DNA of 64,000 nt from Poriferisodalis sp022821985 (GTDB lineage Bacteria; Actinomycetota; Acidimicrobiia; Acidimicrobiales; Poriferisodalaceae), in contig NZ_OZ244781.1 of assembly GCF_965219595.1 (NCBI RefSeq), positions 2,108,001-2,172,000 on the forward strand. The letters run 5' to 3'. Shown here piece after piece: positions 7,277-15,942 of this stretch (within the stretch, counting starts at the first letter, position 1; each line of letters opens with the position of its first letter). Below the pieces are notes generated by a model. It was not told the DNA's origin, searched no databases, and worked only from the letters and a program-made list of their open reading frames with translations. The translations under genes and the position numbers were made by a program.

Positions 7277-8803
7277 TCACGGCGATTCCGGCGGCAGGTC
7301 ACCCAGCGAGATGAAACCGTCGGCGTTGGAGATCTGCTGTGCAACGGCGAGCAGGAGACGCTCGCCTCCGTGCGCCGCGTGCAGCTGCACACCCAGTGGC
7401 AGCCCGTCGGCGTCGACCGCAGTCGGCAGCGAGATGGCCGGCTGCCCGCTGACGTTGGCCTGGTTCACGAAGGCGGCCAGCTCGGCGATCCGTCGGGCGC
7501 CGTCGGCCGGATCGGCCAGGTAGCCGAGGGGCGGCGTCACGTCCGCGAGCACGGGGGTCATCAGCAGGTCGAAGCCGTCGCCCTCTGGCGTGTTCGTCCC
7601 GGTGGGGGCATCGGCGTTCCAGAACGCCATGACGCGCCTGCGCCAGCGAGCGAGCTCCTCGAGCGCTTGCACATACATGGATGCAGGCAGCGATGCGCCC
7701 AGCTCCGCCGACCACCAGTTGGCGGGCTCGACATCGTCGGATGTCATCGGGCGTCCCAGCCGTTCTTCCCACCCGGCGAGCTCGGTTGCCATGCCGACCG
7801 TGCGCACCACAATCGTGTGGTCGGCGAGTTCGGCGCTGAACCAGCCGTCGGGCGCCGTGTCTGGCTCGATGCGGTGGCCGAGCCGGGCGAGCAGGTCGGC
7901 CGCCTGTTCGACAGCTCGTCGTACCGGCGGGCTCGCACGTCCGGGACTGCCCGTCGACACGGCGATGCGCAGCGGCGGCAGCGGGACGGTCAGCGCGCCG
8001 GCAAACGACTCGTCGGGGCCAAGCGGGGGAGCGATGTAGGGATCGCCCGGTGCGGGGCGGCTGATGATGTCGAGGCACCGTGCGGCATCGCGCACCGTCC
8101 GCGTGAGCATGCCGTCCACTGCAAAGCCGCCGCGGTGTTCGCCGAGGCGCGGCGCGGTCGAGGCCCGGCCCCGGGTCGGCTTCAGCCCCACCAGGCCGCA
8201 CGCAGCCGCGGGAACGCGGATCGAGCCGCCGCCGTCGTTGCCGTGTGCGACCGGCACGATGCCTGCCGCAACGGCGGCCGCCGAGCCGCCGCTGGAACCA
8301 CCGGGCGAGCGGCCGAGCGACCACGGGTTGGCCGTCGGGCCGTAAGCATCCGGCTCGGTGGTGATGGTGGTACCGAACTCGGGCGTGTTCGTGCGCCCCA
8401 CCGAGACCAACCCGGCGCCGCGCAGCAGGCCGTAGAGGTGGCTGTCGAGCGAGCCTCGCCAGCCCAGGTCCACCAGGAAACGGGCGCCGGCGTGGTGAAA
8501 CTCACCGGCCTGCTCGCAGCCGAGGTCTTTGATCGCCATGGGCACGCCGTCGAACGGCACGCCGGTGTCCGACATGTCGCCGAGCGCATCGCCGTCGGCC
8601 CGTCGCCGCGACCAGCGTTGCGCCGAGGCTTCCGCCTCGGCGAGCGCCCGCTCGGGGCGGGGATGGATGACCGCGTTCAACGCCGGATGCAGTCGCTCCA
8701 TCCGTTCGAGCGCAGCCTGCATCGCCTCAGTGGGGTCGGCCTCGCCTGTGGAGAATGCCTGCGCCAGCGCCGTGGCGTCGGTGAAGCGGTGGTCAGCAGA
8801 CAT
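7277..8803 (-). CDS. Amidase signature family enzyme
   Basis: 508 residues. The amidase signature catalytic set is complete: GVPMAIKDLG carries the Lys; SPGGSSGGSAAAVAAGIVP carries the cis-Ser and the nucleophile Ser within the Gly/Ser-rich loop; GNDGGGSIRVPAAACGLVGL follows. The C-terminal half has the usual QANVSGQPAISLP segment and GLPLGVQLHAAHGGE. Members hydrolyse carboxamides by a Ser-Ser-Lys triad; substrate range is wide and cannot be predicted here. It is the second of two tandem amidases, only moderately similar to each other, and lies upstream of the small membrane-protein gene. Confidence 0.9.
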   Translation of the reverse strand: MSADHRFTDATALAQAFSTGEADPTEAMQAALERMERLHPALNAVIHPRPERALAEAEASAQRWSRRRADGDALGDMSDTGVPFDGVPMAIKDLGCEQAGEFHHAGARFLVDLGWRGSLDSHLYGLLRGAGLVSVGRTNTPEFGTTITTEPDAYGPTANPWSLGRSPGGSSGGSAAAVAAGIVPVAHGNDGGGSIRVPAAACGLVGLKPTRGRASTAPRLGEHRGGFAVDGMLTRTVRDAARCLDIISRPAPGDPYIAPPLGPDESFAGALTVPLPPLRIAVSTGSPGRASPPVRRAVEQAADLLARLGHRIEPDTAPDGWFSAELADHTIVVRTVGMATELAGWEERLGRPMTSDDVEPANWWSAELGASLPASMYVQALEELARWRRRVMAFWNADAPTGTNTPEGDGFDLLMTPVLADVTPPLGYLADPADGARRIAELAAFVNQANVSGQPAISLPTAVDADGLPLGVQLHAAHGGERLLLAVAQQISNADGFISLGDLPPESP

Positions 8804-8844
8804 GTCCCCGCTTCTCAGCCTCTCGACTTCTCAGCAGCCGGGGA

Positions 8845-10419
8845 TCATGCGCCGCCGGCCCACAGACTCGGCATGCGGCCCGCCCACGGGGCCGCCCGCT
8901 CGAGCTGGCCGGCCAGCGAGAGCAGCATCTCCTCGCTGGCGTGCGCGCCCACGAACTGCACGCCTATGGGCAGATTTCCTGAGAACGTGCGCGCATTGGT
9001 GCGCCTTCTCGTCGAGTCACCTGTTGCTTCCCGCTCCTGTTCGCTGCGCTCACGGGCCGCTCGGGCCCCGGCTTCGCCGTTCGGCTCAGCCTCTGGCGCC
9101 CAATGCAGGGGCACCGACATCGCCGGCTGGCCGGTCACGTTGAACTGCGGGGTGAACTGCAGCAGGTCGTTCAGCCGGCCGCGGCCGGTTTCGGGATTGC
9201 GCAATTCGCCGAGGCGAGGCGGCGGCTCGGCCATGATCGGCGACACCAGCACATCGTGGTCAGCCCACCAGGCAGCGAGCCGCCGTGTCCAGGCATGGCA
9301 CCACTCGAGCGCCGACACGTACTGCGCCCCGCTGACCTCGCGCCCGATGTTCATGAGCGCCCACGTATCGCCTTCCATATCGGCACGGCTCATGTGCCGG
9401 CCCAAGACCTCTTCGAAGCCAGCAAGCATGACGACGTTCTGCGCGGACACGATCGTGCGAAAGTGCTCGAAGAACTCTGCGTGGAACAGCTCGGCAGGCG
9501 CTGAATAGCTGACGTGGTGTCCGAGGCTCTCCAGCAGTCTGCCGGCGTTCTCGACCGCTTGGCTGCATGCGGCGTCCACCGGTCCCCAATCGGAGTGCGG
9601 GCACAGTCCGATCCGGAGCGTCCGCGGTTCGCGTGCCGCCGCGGACTCGAACGTGCCTGACGGCGGTGGTGCCCAGTAGGGGTCGCCGGGCCACGGCCGG
9701 CTGATGCCGTCGAGCACCCGGGCGCTGTCGCGCACGCTGCGGCTGACGACGCCGTCGACACTCCAGCCGGCCCAGCCGTCTCCCGAATCGGGACCCAGCG
9801 ACACCCGGCCCCGGTTCGGCTTCAGCCCGAACAGCCCGCAGTTGGCGGCGGGCACACGGATCGAGCCGCCCCCGTCGTTGGCGTGGGCGATGGGCACAAT
9901 GCCCGCGGCCACCGCCGCTGCGGACCCGCCGCTGGACCCGCCGGTCGAATGGCCGGTGTTCCAGGGATTGGCTGCCGGCCCATACGCCAGCGGCTCGGTG
10001 GTGATGGTGAGGCCGAATTCCGGAGTGTTCGTCCGGCCGAAGTTCACCAGTCCCAGCTCGGCGAACATCGTGGCGAGATGAGCGGTGCTCGACGCCGCGT
10101 ACCCCGCCTCTTTGAGCGCGGCGTTGCCGGCGTGGTACGGCTGTCCCTGCGTCGTGCAGGTCAGGTCTTTGGTGAGGAATGGGACACCTGCCAACGAACC
10201 GCCGGTCTCGCCGGCGCTGCGTGCGGCATCGAGCTGTTCGGCCGCACGGCGGGCGCTGTCGTCGAGCCGTCCGATGATGGCGTTGATCTCCGGGTTCACC
10301 CGGTCTGCCCGGGAGGTGGCCTCGGCCAGCAGTTCGACCGCCGAAGCTTCGCCCGAGGCGAACAGCTCGGCGGTGGCTACGCCGTCAGGCAAGTTTCCGG
10401 CGGGTGATGTCTCAACCAT
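8845..10419 (-). CDS. Amidase signature family enzyme with a repeat-derived in-frame insertion
   Basis: 524 residues. The Ser-cisSer-Lys set is present: GVPFLTKDLTC (Lys), HSTGGSSGGSAAAVAAGIVP (Ser-rich loop) and NDGGGSIRVPAANCGLFGL. Near the C-terminus, between MSVPLHW and NLPIGVQFVGAH, where the neighbouring amidase continues with only a few residues, about 41 extra residues rich in Glu, Arg and Ala appear. The DNA of this insert matches dispersed element E. The insert lies in a surface loop position before a conserved strand, so the enzyme may still fold. The start, ATG 10419, faces dnaE2 across a gap that contains two SOS boxes, so damage control of this gene is possible. Confidence 0.88.
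   Translation of the reverse strand: MVETSPAGNLPDGVATAELFASGEASAVELLAEATSRADRVNPEINAIIGRLDDSARRAAEQLDAARSAGETGGSLAGVPFLTKDLTCTTQGQPYHAGNAALKEAGYAASSTAHLATMFAELGLVNFGRTNTPEFGLTITTEPLAYGPAANPWNTGHSTGGSSGGSAAAVAAGIVPIAHANDGGGSIRVPAANCGLFGLKPNRGRVSLGPDSGDGWAGWSVDGVVSRSVRDSARVLDGISRPWPGDPYWAPPPSGTFESAAAREPRTLRIGLCPHSDWGPVDAACSQAVENAGRLLESLGHHVSYSAPAELFHAEFFEHFRTIVSAQNVVMLAGFEEVLGRHMSRADMEGDTWALMNIGREVSGAQYVSALEWCHAWTRRLAAWWADHDVLVSPIMAEPPPRLGELRNPETGRGRLNDLLQFTPQFNVTGQPAMSVPLHWAPEAEPNGEAGARAARERSEQEREATGDSTRRRTNARTFSGNLPIGVQFVGAHASEEMLLSLAGQLERAAPWAGRMPSLWAGGA
8980..9102. repeat. Dispersed element E, copy 2, inside the amidase gene
   Basis: Contains CACCTGTTGCTTCCCGCTC (9018-9036) and GCGCTCACGGGCCGCTCGGG (9047-9066), followed by CCCCGGCTTCGCC and TCGGCTCAGCCTC, matching copy 1. 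The insert length, judged from where amidase similarity stops and restarts, is about 123 bases, a multiple of three. It keeps the frame open on the minus strand. Confidence 0.8.
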
Positions 10420-10495
10420 GGGCGCAACGTAGTGCGGTTGCCGGCCGGGTGAGAGTTCGGGCTCAAGAGCTGAGGCCAGAGGCGAAACCGTTGGA

Positions 10496-10511
10496 GAGAA
10501 CTTGCGTTCTC
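10496..10511. promoter_or_regulatory. Perfect SOS (LexA) box, distal site before dnaE2
   Basis: GAGAAC-TTGC-GTTCTC is a full 16-base palindrome holding the actinobacterial/Bacillus LexA core GAAC-N4-GTTC (10498-10509). It ends 43 bases before the dnaE2 GTG. Confidence 0.85.
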
Positions 10512-10528
10512 AAAAACTGTTGTTCTTA

Positions 10529-10540
10529 GAACTGTTGTTC
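10529..10540. promoter_or_regulatory. Perfect SOS (LexA) box, proximal site before dnaE2
   Basis: GAAC-TGTT-GTTC is a second perfect core, exactly 31 bases (about three helical turns) downstream of the first and 14 bases before the dnaE2 start. There is no Shine-Dalgarno sequence between it and the GTG, which suggests a short or absent leader, so LexA here would block the promoter directly. Confidence 0.85.
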
Positions 10541-10554
10541 GTTATTGTCGTGCC

Positions 10555-13500
10555 GTGGGTTTTACGAATCCGGGAATTCCCTGGACCGAGCTGGAGCGGC
10601 GGTTGTCCGACCGGCTGCCATTTCCCGGCCGGCCCGGTGAGGGCCGGCGCATCAAACACAGCTATGGCGAAAGCCTCGCTGCCGGCGGCGAGCGGGTCGG
10701 GCCTGTCGCCCGACCGCGGCCGGCGGAGCCCACGGTGCCGTATGCGGAGCTGCACGCTCATTCCAACTTCAGCTTCCTTGACGGGGCGTCGAGTCCGGGC
10801 GAGCTGGTGGACGAAGCAGTGCGGCTGGGGCTCGAAGCACTGGCGCTGACCGATCACAACGGGTTCTACGGGGTGGTCCGCTTTGCAGAGGCTGCCGCCG
10901 AAGCCGGGCTGCCGACGGTGTTCGGCACTGAGCTGACGCTCGACGCGTATGGCGCCGACGAGTTGACGCTCGACGCTCATGGCGCCGGCAGTTCGGCGCC
11001 CCCCAAGCGCAGGCGAGTGCCGCGGGTACGTCCTGAGCGCACCGGATGTGCCGACCCCGTGGGCTCTCATGTGGTGGTGCTGGCCCGCTCGCCGGCGGGG
11101 TACGCCGCGCTGGGCGAGTTGATCTCGGCAGCGCAGATGGCGGGCCGCAAGCACGCTCCGCGCTTGAGCACCGGCGAATTCCTCGCAGCCGCAGCGGCAC
11201 ACCGCGACGAGTGGGCGATCCTCACCGGGCACCGCAAGGGCGCTGTTCCCGCAGCGCTCATGGCCGAAGGAAGGAGTGGCGGGCCACGCGCTGCAGCCGC
11301 TCAACTCGACCGTCTCATCACCGCAGCCGGCCGTCACAATGTCTTCGTCGAGCTGTGGGACCACGGCCACCCGCTCGATAGCGACCGCAACGACGCGCTG
11401 GCTGAATTGGCTGTGCGAGCCGGTGTCGAGCCGGTCTGTACCAACGGCGTCCACTACGCCACCCCCGCCGGGCGGCGGCTGGCTGTCGCTCTGGCCGCGG
11501 TGCGAGCCCGGCGCAGCCTCGACGAGCTGGATGGCTGGCTGCCGCCAGCAGCGACAGCGCACGTGCGATCCGGTGCCGAGCAGGCCCGTCGGTTCGCCCG
11601 CTGGCCGGGTGTGGTGAGTACTGCTGCGCAGCTCGGTCGCGACTGCGCATTCGATCTGTCGCTGGTTGCGCCCAACCTGCCGCCGTACCCCTGTCCCGAC
11701 GGTCACGACGAGATGTCATACCTGCGGCACCTCGTGGCTCAGCGGGCACAGTGGCGGTACGGCACCCCTGAGAGCGAGCGGGTGCCGGGGGCGTGGGCGC
11801 AGCTCAATCACGAGCTCGACCTCATCGAACAGCTCGGCTTCGCCGGTTACTTCCTGGTGGTGTACGACATCGTGTCGTTCTGCCGTAGTCGCGACATCTA
11901 CTGCCAGGGTCGCGGCTCGGCCTCGAACTCGGCGGTCTGCTACGCGCTCGGTATCACCAATGTCGACTCGGTCGATCTGGGGCTGCTGTTCGAGCGCTTC
12001 CTGTCGCCCGAGCGCGACGGGCCGCCCGACATCGACATCGACATCGAGAGCGGTCGCCGTGAGGAAGCCATCCAGTACGTGTACGAGCGCTACGGCCGTG
12101 CTCACACGGCGCAGGTGGCGAACGTCATCACCTACCGGGCGCGCTCGTCGGTGCGCGACATGGCCCGGGCCCTGGGCTGGGAGCCCGGCCAAGCCGATGC
12201 CTGGTCGAAGTCACTGGACAGGTACAGCCCGCTGCCCACCTCGAACGGTGCATCGAACGGGTTGGCGGCCCAGCCCCATCGGGCAGGCCGGCCCCGTGCA
12301 CGCGACTGGCGCGACGCCGGGCCTGAGCCGACAGGCAACGGGTCCAACCCGTCCGGCCCCAGCCAGTCACAGCACAATGAGGCCGGCATTCCCGCCAACG
12401 TGGCAGAGCTGGCCGCTGCGCTCGAAGGGGCGCCGCGCCACCTCGGTATCCACTCGGGCGGCATGGTCATCTGCGACCGGCCGGTGACCCATGTCTGCCC
12501 CACCGAATGGGCCACCAAGGCAGACCGCTCGGTGCTGCAGTGGGACAAGGACGACTGCGCAGCAGTCGGGCTGGTGAAGTTCGACCTGCTCGGGCTGGGA
12601 ATGCTGTCGGCCCTGCACCACGCCGTCGACCTGATTGCTGATGCGCATCACACGAACGTCGACATCGGCCTGCTGCCCCAGGAAGACGAGGTCTACGACA
12701 TGCTCTGCCGCGCCGACAGCATCGGCGTCTTCCAGGTGGAATCACGCGCCCAGATGGCCACGCTGCCGCGGCTGCGCCCCCGCTGCTTCTACGACCTGGT
12801 GGTAGAGGTGGCGCTCATCCGCCCCGGGCCCATCCAGGGCGGCTCGGTGCATCCCTACATCCGGCGCCGCAACGGCGAAGAGCCGATCACCTACCTGCAC
12901 CCCCTGCTGGAGAACTCGCTCGCCAAGACGCTGGGCATCCCGCTGTTCCAGGAGCAGCTCATGCAGATAGCCATCGACGTCGCCGGGTTCACACCCGCCG
13001 AGGCCGACGAGCTGCGTCAGGCCATGGGTTCCAAGCGGTCCCGCGAGCGGATGGGCCGCTTGCGCGAGCGCCTGTTCAGCGGCATGGCCTCCCGGGGGCT
13101 GGTCGGCGATGTGGCCGAGCGGGTTTGGGAGAAGATGGTCGCCTTCGCCGACTACGGCTTCCCCGAGAGCCACTCGGTGTCGTTCGCTCACCTGGTGTAT
13201 GCCTCGTCGTGGATCAAGCTGCACTACCCGGCAGCGTTCTGCGCAGCGTTGCTGAACGCGCAGCCGATGGGGTTCTACTCGCCGCACTCGCTGTGCCAGG
13301 ACGCTCGCCGTCACGGGGTGGTGGTGCATTCGCCCTGCATCAACCTGTCCTCCGAGACAGCCACGCTGGAGCCGTGCAATGCCTCTACCGGCGGGATGGC
13401 TGTGCGGCTGGGGCTGTCATCGGTTCGGGAAGTGGGCGATGAGCTTGCTGAGCGGATCGCCGTCGGTGGCTCCTACAGCAGCATGGAAGACCTTCAGCGC

Positions 13501-14082
13501 CGAGCCGAGCTGAGCCTGCAGGCGCTGGAGGCGCTTGCCGCCGCTGGAGCGTTCGACTGCTTCGGGCTGCCGCGGCGCGAAGCACTGTGGGCGGCCGGGG
13601 CTGTGCACCAGGGAGGCTCAGACCGGCTCGCGGGGGTCGTGACCGGTGCTGAGTCACCGCCGCTGCGGCGCATGTCAGCAACCGAGACCGCTGCCGCGGA
13701 CCTGTGGGCCACCGGGGTAGCCCCCAACGGGCATCCGACGAGGTTCCTGCGAACCGAGCTGGCCGCTGCCGGCGTTCGCACTGCTGCGGAGCTGCTTACG
13801 TGCCCACCGGGCAAGATCCGCGTTGCCGGCTTGGTGACGCACCGCCAGCGACCCATGACGGCCGGCGGCACGACGTTCCTGAATCTCGAGGACGAGACGG
13901 GCTTGGTGAACGTGGTGGTGTCGCGGGGATGCTGGCAGCGGTACCGCTCGGTTGCGCGCGACGTGCCCGCGCTGATGGTGTCAGGCCGCCTCGAGCGCCA
14001 TGAGAACGTGGCGAACGTGATCGCCGAGAGAATCGAAGCTCTCGATGTGCCTGCTTCGGTGGGCAGCCGCGACTTCCGCTAG
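10555..14082 (+). CDS. dnaE2: Error-prone DNA polymerase III alpha subunit DnaE2
   Basis: 1175 residues, somewhat longer than the usual 1050-1100. The start GTG 10555 gives MGFTNPGIPW, matching the mycobacterial DnaE2 beginning. Order: PHP domain (YAELHAHSNFSFLDGASSP), polymerase palm with the acidic motif PDIDIDIESGRREE, HIHSG-type loop in the thumb, FQEQLMQIAIDVAGF, and a C-terminal OB domain (GTTFLNLEDETGLVNVVV). Extra segments sit near residues 30-60, 126-160 (two 10-residue repeats ELTLDAYGAD/ELTLDAHGAG) and 560-607 (Gly/Asn/Ser/Pro-rich). Two SOS boxes precede it. With ImuA and ImuB encoded 6.5 kb away, it should extend past lesions at the cost of mutation. Confidence 0.95.
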   Translation: MGFTNPGIPWTELERRLSDRLPFPGRPGEGRRIKHSYGESLAAGGERVGPVARPRPAEPTVPYAELHAHSNFSFLDGASSPGELVDEAVRLGLEALALTDHNGFYGVVRFAEAAAEAGLPTVFGTELTLDAYGADELTLDAHGAGSSAPPKRRRVPRVRPERTGCADPVGSHVVVLARSPAGYAALGELISAAQMAGRKHAPRLSTGEFLAAAAAHRDEWAILTGHRKGAVPAALMAEGRSGGPRAAAAQLDRLITAAGRHNVFVELWDHGHPLDSDRNDALAELAVRAGVEPVCTNGVHYATPAGRRLAVALAAVRARRSLDELDGWLPPAATAHVRSGAEQARRFARWPGVVSTAAQLGRDCAFDLSLVAPNLPPYPCPDGHDEMSYLRHLVAQRAQWRYGTPESERVPGAWAQLNHELDLIEQLGFAGYFLVVYDIVSFCRSRDIYCQGRGSASNSAVCYALGITNVDSVDLGLLFERFLSPERDGPPDIDIDIESGRREEAIQYVYERYGRAHTAQVANVITYRARSSVRDMARALGWEPGQADAWSKSLDRYSPLPTSNGASNGLAAQPHRAGRPRARDWRDAGPEPTGNGSNPSGPSQSQHNEAGIPANVAELAAALEGAPRHLGIHSGGMVICDRPVTHVCPTEWATKADRSVLQWDKDDCAAVGLVKFDLLGLGMLSALHHAVDLIADAHHTNVDIGLLPQEDEVYDMLCRADSIGVFQVESRAQMATLPRLRPRCFYDLVVEVALIRPGPIQGGSVHPYIRRRNGEEPITYLHPLLENSLAKTLGIPLFQEQLMQIAIDVAGFTPAEADELRQAMGSKRSRERMGRLRERLFSGMASRGLVGDVAERVWEKMVAFADYGFPESHSVSFAHLVYASSWIKLHYPAAFCAALLNAQPMGFYSPHSLCQDARRHGVVVHSPCINLSSETATLEPCNASTGGMAVRLGLSSVREVGDELAERIAVGGSYSSMEDLQRRAELSLQALEALAAAGAFDCFGLPRREALWAAGAVHQGGSDRLAGVVTGAESPPLRRMSATETAAADLWATGVAPNGHPTRFLRTELAAAGVRTAAELLTCPPGKIRVAGLVTHRQRPMTAGGTTFLNLEDETGLVNVVVSRGCWQRYRSVARDVPALMVSGRLERHENVANVIAERIEALDVPASVGSRDFR
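10930..10989 (+). repeat. 30-bp in-frame duplication in dnaE2 with R1-like end
   Basis: GAGCTGACGCTCGACGCGTA begins unit one at 10930 and GAGTTGACGCTCGACGCTCA unit two at 10960, each 30 bases. GCTCATGGCGCCGGC at 10975-10989 differs by one base from the R1 core of imuB, in the same reading frame. A further R1-like stretch, GCATCAAACACAGC, lies at 10649-10662 but in another frame. Confidence 0.6.
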
Positions 14083-14094
14083 CTAGGTACCGGG

Positions 14095-15162
14095 TCAGCC
14101 CAGCGGGCGGCCGAAGGGCAGATCGTCCTGCCACGTTCGCAGAAAGGCCTCGGCTCGGTAGCAGGCGGCCATGAACGGCCCGTCGTCGTGGTCGGCGGTT
14201 TCGGACATGACGGCGTTCACCGTGTCGGCCGTCGCCGAACGCAGGTCGTCGTGTGTGAGCACAGGATCGGCCCACCAGCCCAATGCCGGACCCGCGGCAG
14301 CCACAAAGTCGGCCGCAACCGGCGTGCCCGCTGCGCGCAGCACTGCGAGGGCCTTGGATGACACCGCGGCGGACGAGAAGGCGACCACCGGCGTAGAACC
14401 GGCCATGGACGCGCCATCGCCCGACATCGCACCGGGCTTCGAGCCGCAGAACAGCACGTCGACGTCGTCTTTCCAGACCGTCCACGGTTTGGCCGGCTCG
14501 TTGTCTCCCGACAGCGTTGCCACACACATCTCGCCGTCTGCCAGCCAGGCCTCCGCAAGTGCCACCGGGTCGAGCTGGCCATTCGCACAACCCTTCGCTG
14601 TGGATATGCGCGCGATGCTCGCCCCTGCCGCGGCGGCTTCTCGTGCGATGCCCAACCCTGCCGGTCCGAATCCCTCGATCGCGATGTGCTTACCGTCGAG
14701 ACCGCCGAGCAGGCCGGCTGCCGCTGCAGCAGCCCCGACGCCGATGAGCTCGTGGTTGAACGAGATGCCGTCGCGATCGTCGTTGCCGATGAGATTGCGC
14801 TGGTCGTGGGCCAGCACCGGTGCCAGCAGCTCAGCATCAAGCCGCAGACCCGGGCTGGTCGAGAGGCGCCCGCTGGAGAAGTCGTCGGCTAACTCGTCCG
14901 CCAGCGCCTCCACGGCCCCGGTGGCATCGGTGGGGTCGGACTTCAGGCCGATGCTGGCGCCGCTGCGCTGCTGCTCCAGCGTGGCGAAGACATAGGTCAG
15001 ATGCCGGACCAGCATCGTCGCGTTGCCGGGGATGAGGCGGCTGCCGAGGCGGGCCTCCCCGACGTAGTGCTGGGCGCCTGGCAGGTCGAAGATGACGAAG
15101 CCGGGTGTCGATTCGAGCTGGCGGGTCTCCACGGGCTCAGTCTGCCACCGACCGCCCGGCAC
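14095..15162 (-). CDS. Glu/Leu/Phe/Val dehydrogenase-like NAD(P)-binding protein
   Basis: 355 residues; GTG 15132 is a likely better start (METRQLESTPGFV). The N-terminal part resembles the Glu/Leu dehydrogenase catalytic domain in layout. The C-terminal half is a Rossmann domain: GKHIAIEGFGPAGLGIAREAA with a GxGxxG fingerprint, then DVLFCGSKPGAMSGD and AADFVAAAGPAL at the positions where the dehydrogenases have the A..NQI and DFLANAGG segments. The catalytic Lys motif (KGG) of true amino-acid dehydrogenases is not evident, so its reaction is uncertain. It is convergent with dnaE2, 12 bases apart, and faces the thioredoxin-like gene. Confidence 0.6.
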   Translation of the reverse strand: MPGGRWQTEPVETRQLESTPGFVIFDLPGAQHYVGEARLGSRLIPGNATMLVRHLTYVFATLEQQRSGASIGLKSDPTDATGAVEALADELADDFSSGRLSTSPGLRLDAELLAPVLAHDQRNLIGNDDRDGISFNHELIGVGAAAAAAGLLGGLDGKHIAIEGFGPAGLGIAREAAAAGASIARISTAKGCANGQLDPVALAEAWLADGEMCVATLSGDNEPAKPWTVWKDDVDVLFCGSKPGAMSGDGASMAGSTPVVAFSSAAVSSKALAVLRAAGTPVAADFVAAAGPALGWWADPVLTHDDLRSATADTVNAVMSETADHDDGPFMAACYRAEAFLRTWQDDLPFGRPLG

Positions 15163-15225
15163 GCCCCGGGCACAGCTGCAGGGCCACGTCGGGTGAGGTC
15201 CGCGTCGTGCCTAGCCTTGACGGCG

Positions 15226-15861
15226 GTGCGACGAGTGGCGATATGTCTGTGCGCAGTGCTGCTGGCTGCTGCATGCGGCGGCGACGATGCGTCAGCACCC
15301 GCCGCGACTGACGCCGCTGCTGCAACGACGACACCGATCGGTGCTGCACCCGACCGGACGCAGGTGTCCGGCACAGCCTTGCCGCAATTCGAGCAACTGG
15401 AAGACGACCCCGCTGTCGGCCGGCAGGCGCCCTTGGTTGTCGGCGCGGATCTGCTCACCGGTGCCGAGGTTCGCATCGAGAACCAGGGGCGCCCGATGGT
15501 GGTGGCCTTCTACGCCCACTGGTGCCCGCATTGCCAGAACGAGGTCGAGGACCTCACCGGCTGGCTGGAGACGAACGAGCTGCCCGCTGGCGTGGACTTC
15601 TACGCGGTGTCGGTGCTCGAAGACGCCACACGCGGCAACCACCCGCCCGACCAGTGGCTGCGTGACGAAGGCTGGCAGCACCCCGTCGTGGCCGACACGC
15701 CGGCGATGTCGGTCGTTGACGCATTCGGCCTGGTGTCGGTGCCGTACCTCGTCGCCGTCGATGCCGGCAACGAAGTGGTGCTGCGGTTCGCCGGCAACAT
15801 CCCAGGCGGCGCGCCCGAGCTGGCGGCCTTCTTCACCACACTGCTTGAACCAGCCTCATAA
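15226..15861 (+). CDS. TlpA/ResA-type thioredoxin-fold lipoprotein
   Basis: 211 residues from GTG 15226, chosen because it puts a compact signal and lipobox at the start (VLLAAAC). A Thr/Ala-rich tether follows. The thioredoxin domain has MVVAFYAHWCPHCQNEV with active-site CPHC, and the cis-Pro loop VSVPYLVAVD. It should be anchored to the outer face of the membrane and reduce or shuttle disulfides there, for example in cytochrome maturation or repair of secreted proteins. An upstream GTG at 15193 is possible. No cytochrome-biogenesis gene is seen nearby, so the partner is unknown. Confidence 0.85.
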   Translation: MRRVAICLCAVLLAAACGGDDASAPAATDAAAATTTPIGAAPDRTQVSGTALPQFEQLEDDPAVGRQAPLVVGADLLTGAEVRIENQGRPMVVAFYAHWCPHCQNEVEDLTGWLETNELPAGVDFYAVSVLEDATRGNHPPDQWLRDEGWQHPVVADTPAMSVVDAFGLVSVPYLVAVDAGNEVVLRFAGNIPGGAPELAAFFTTLLEPAS

Positions 15862-15942
15862 AGGACCCGAATGGCGCGACACAGATGCCATAGCGGGCGC
15901 ACTAACGCGCGCATTCACCGGTGAGGCTGCCACCCTTGGCAT

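Noticed and set aside
6806..9508. Plus-strand 900-residue open frame
   Set aside because: It is opposite the two amidases and the small membrane-protein gene and shows no family motifs; the minus-strand genes carry complete catalytic sets.
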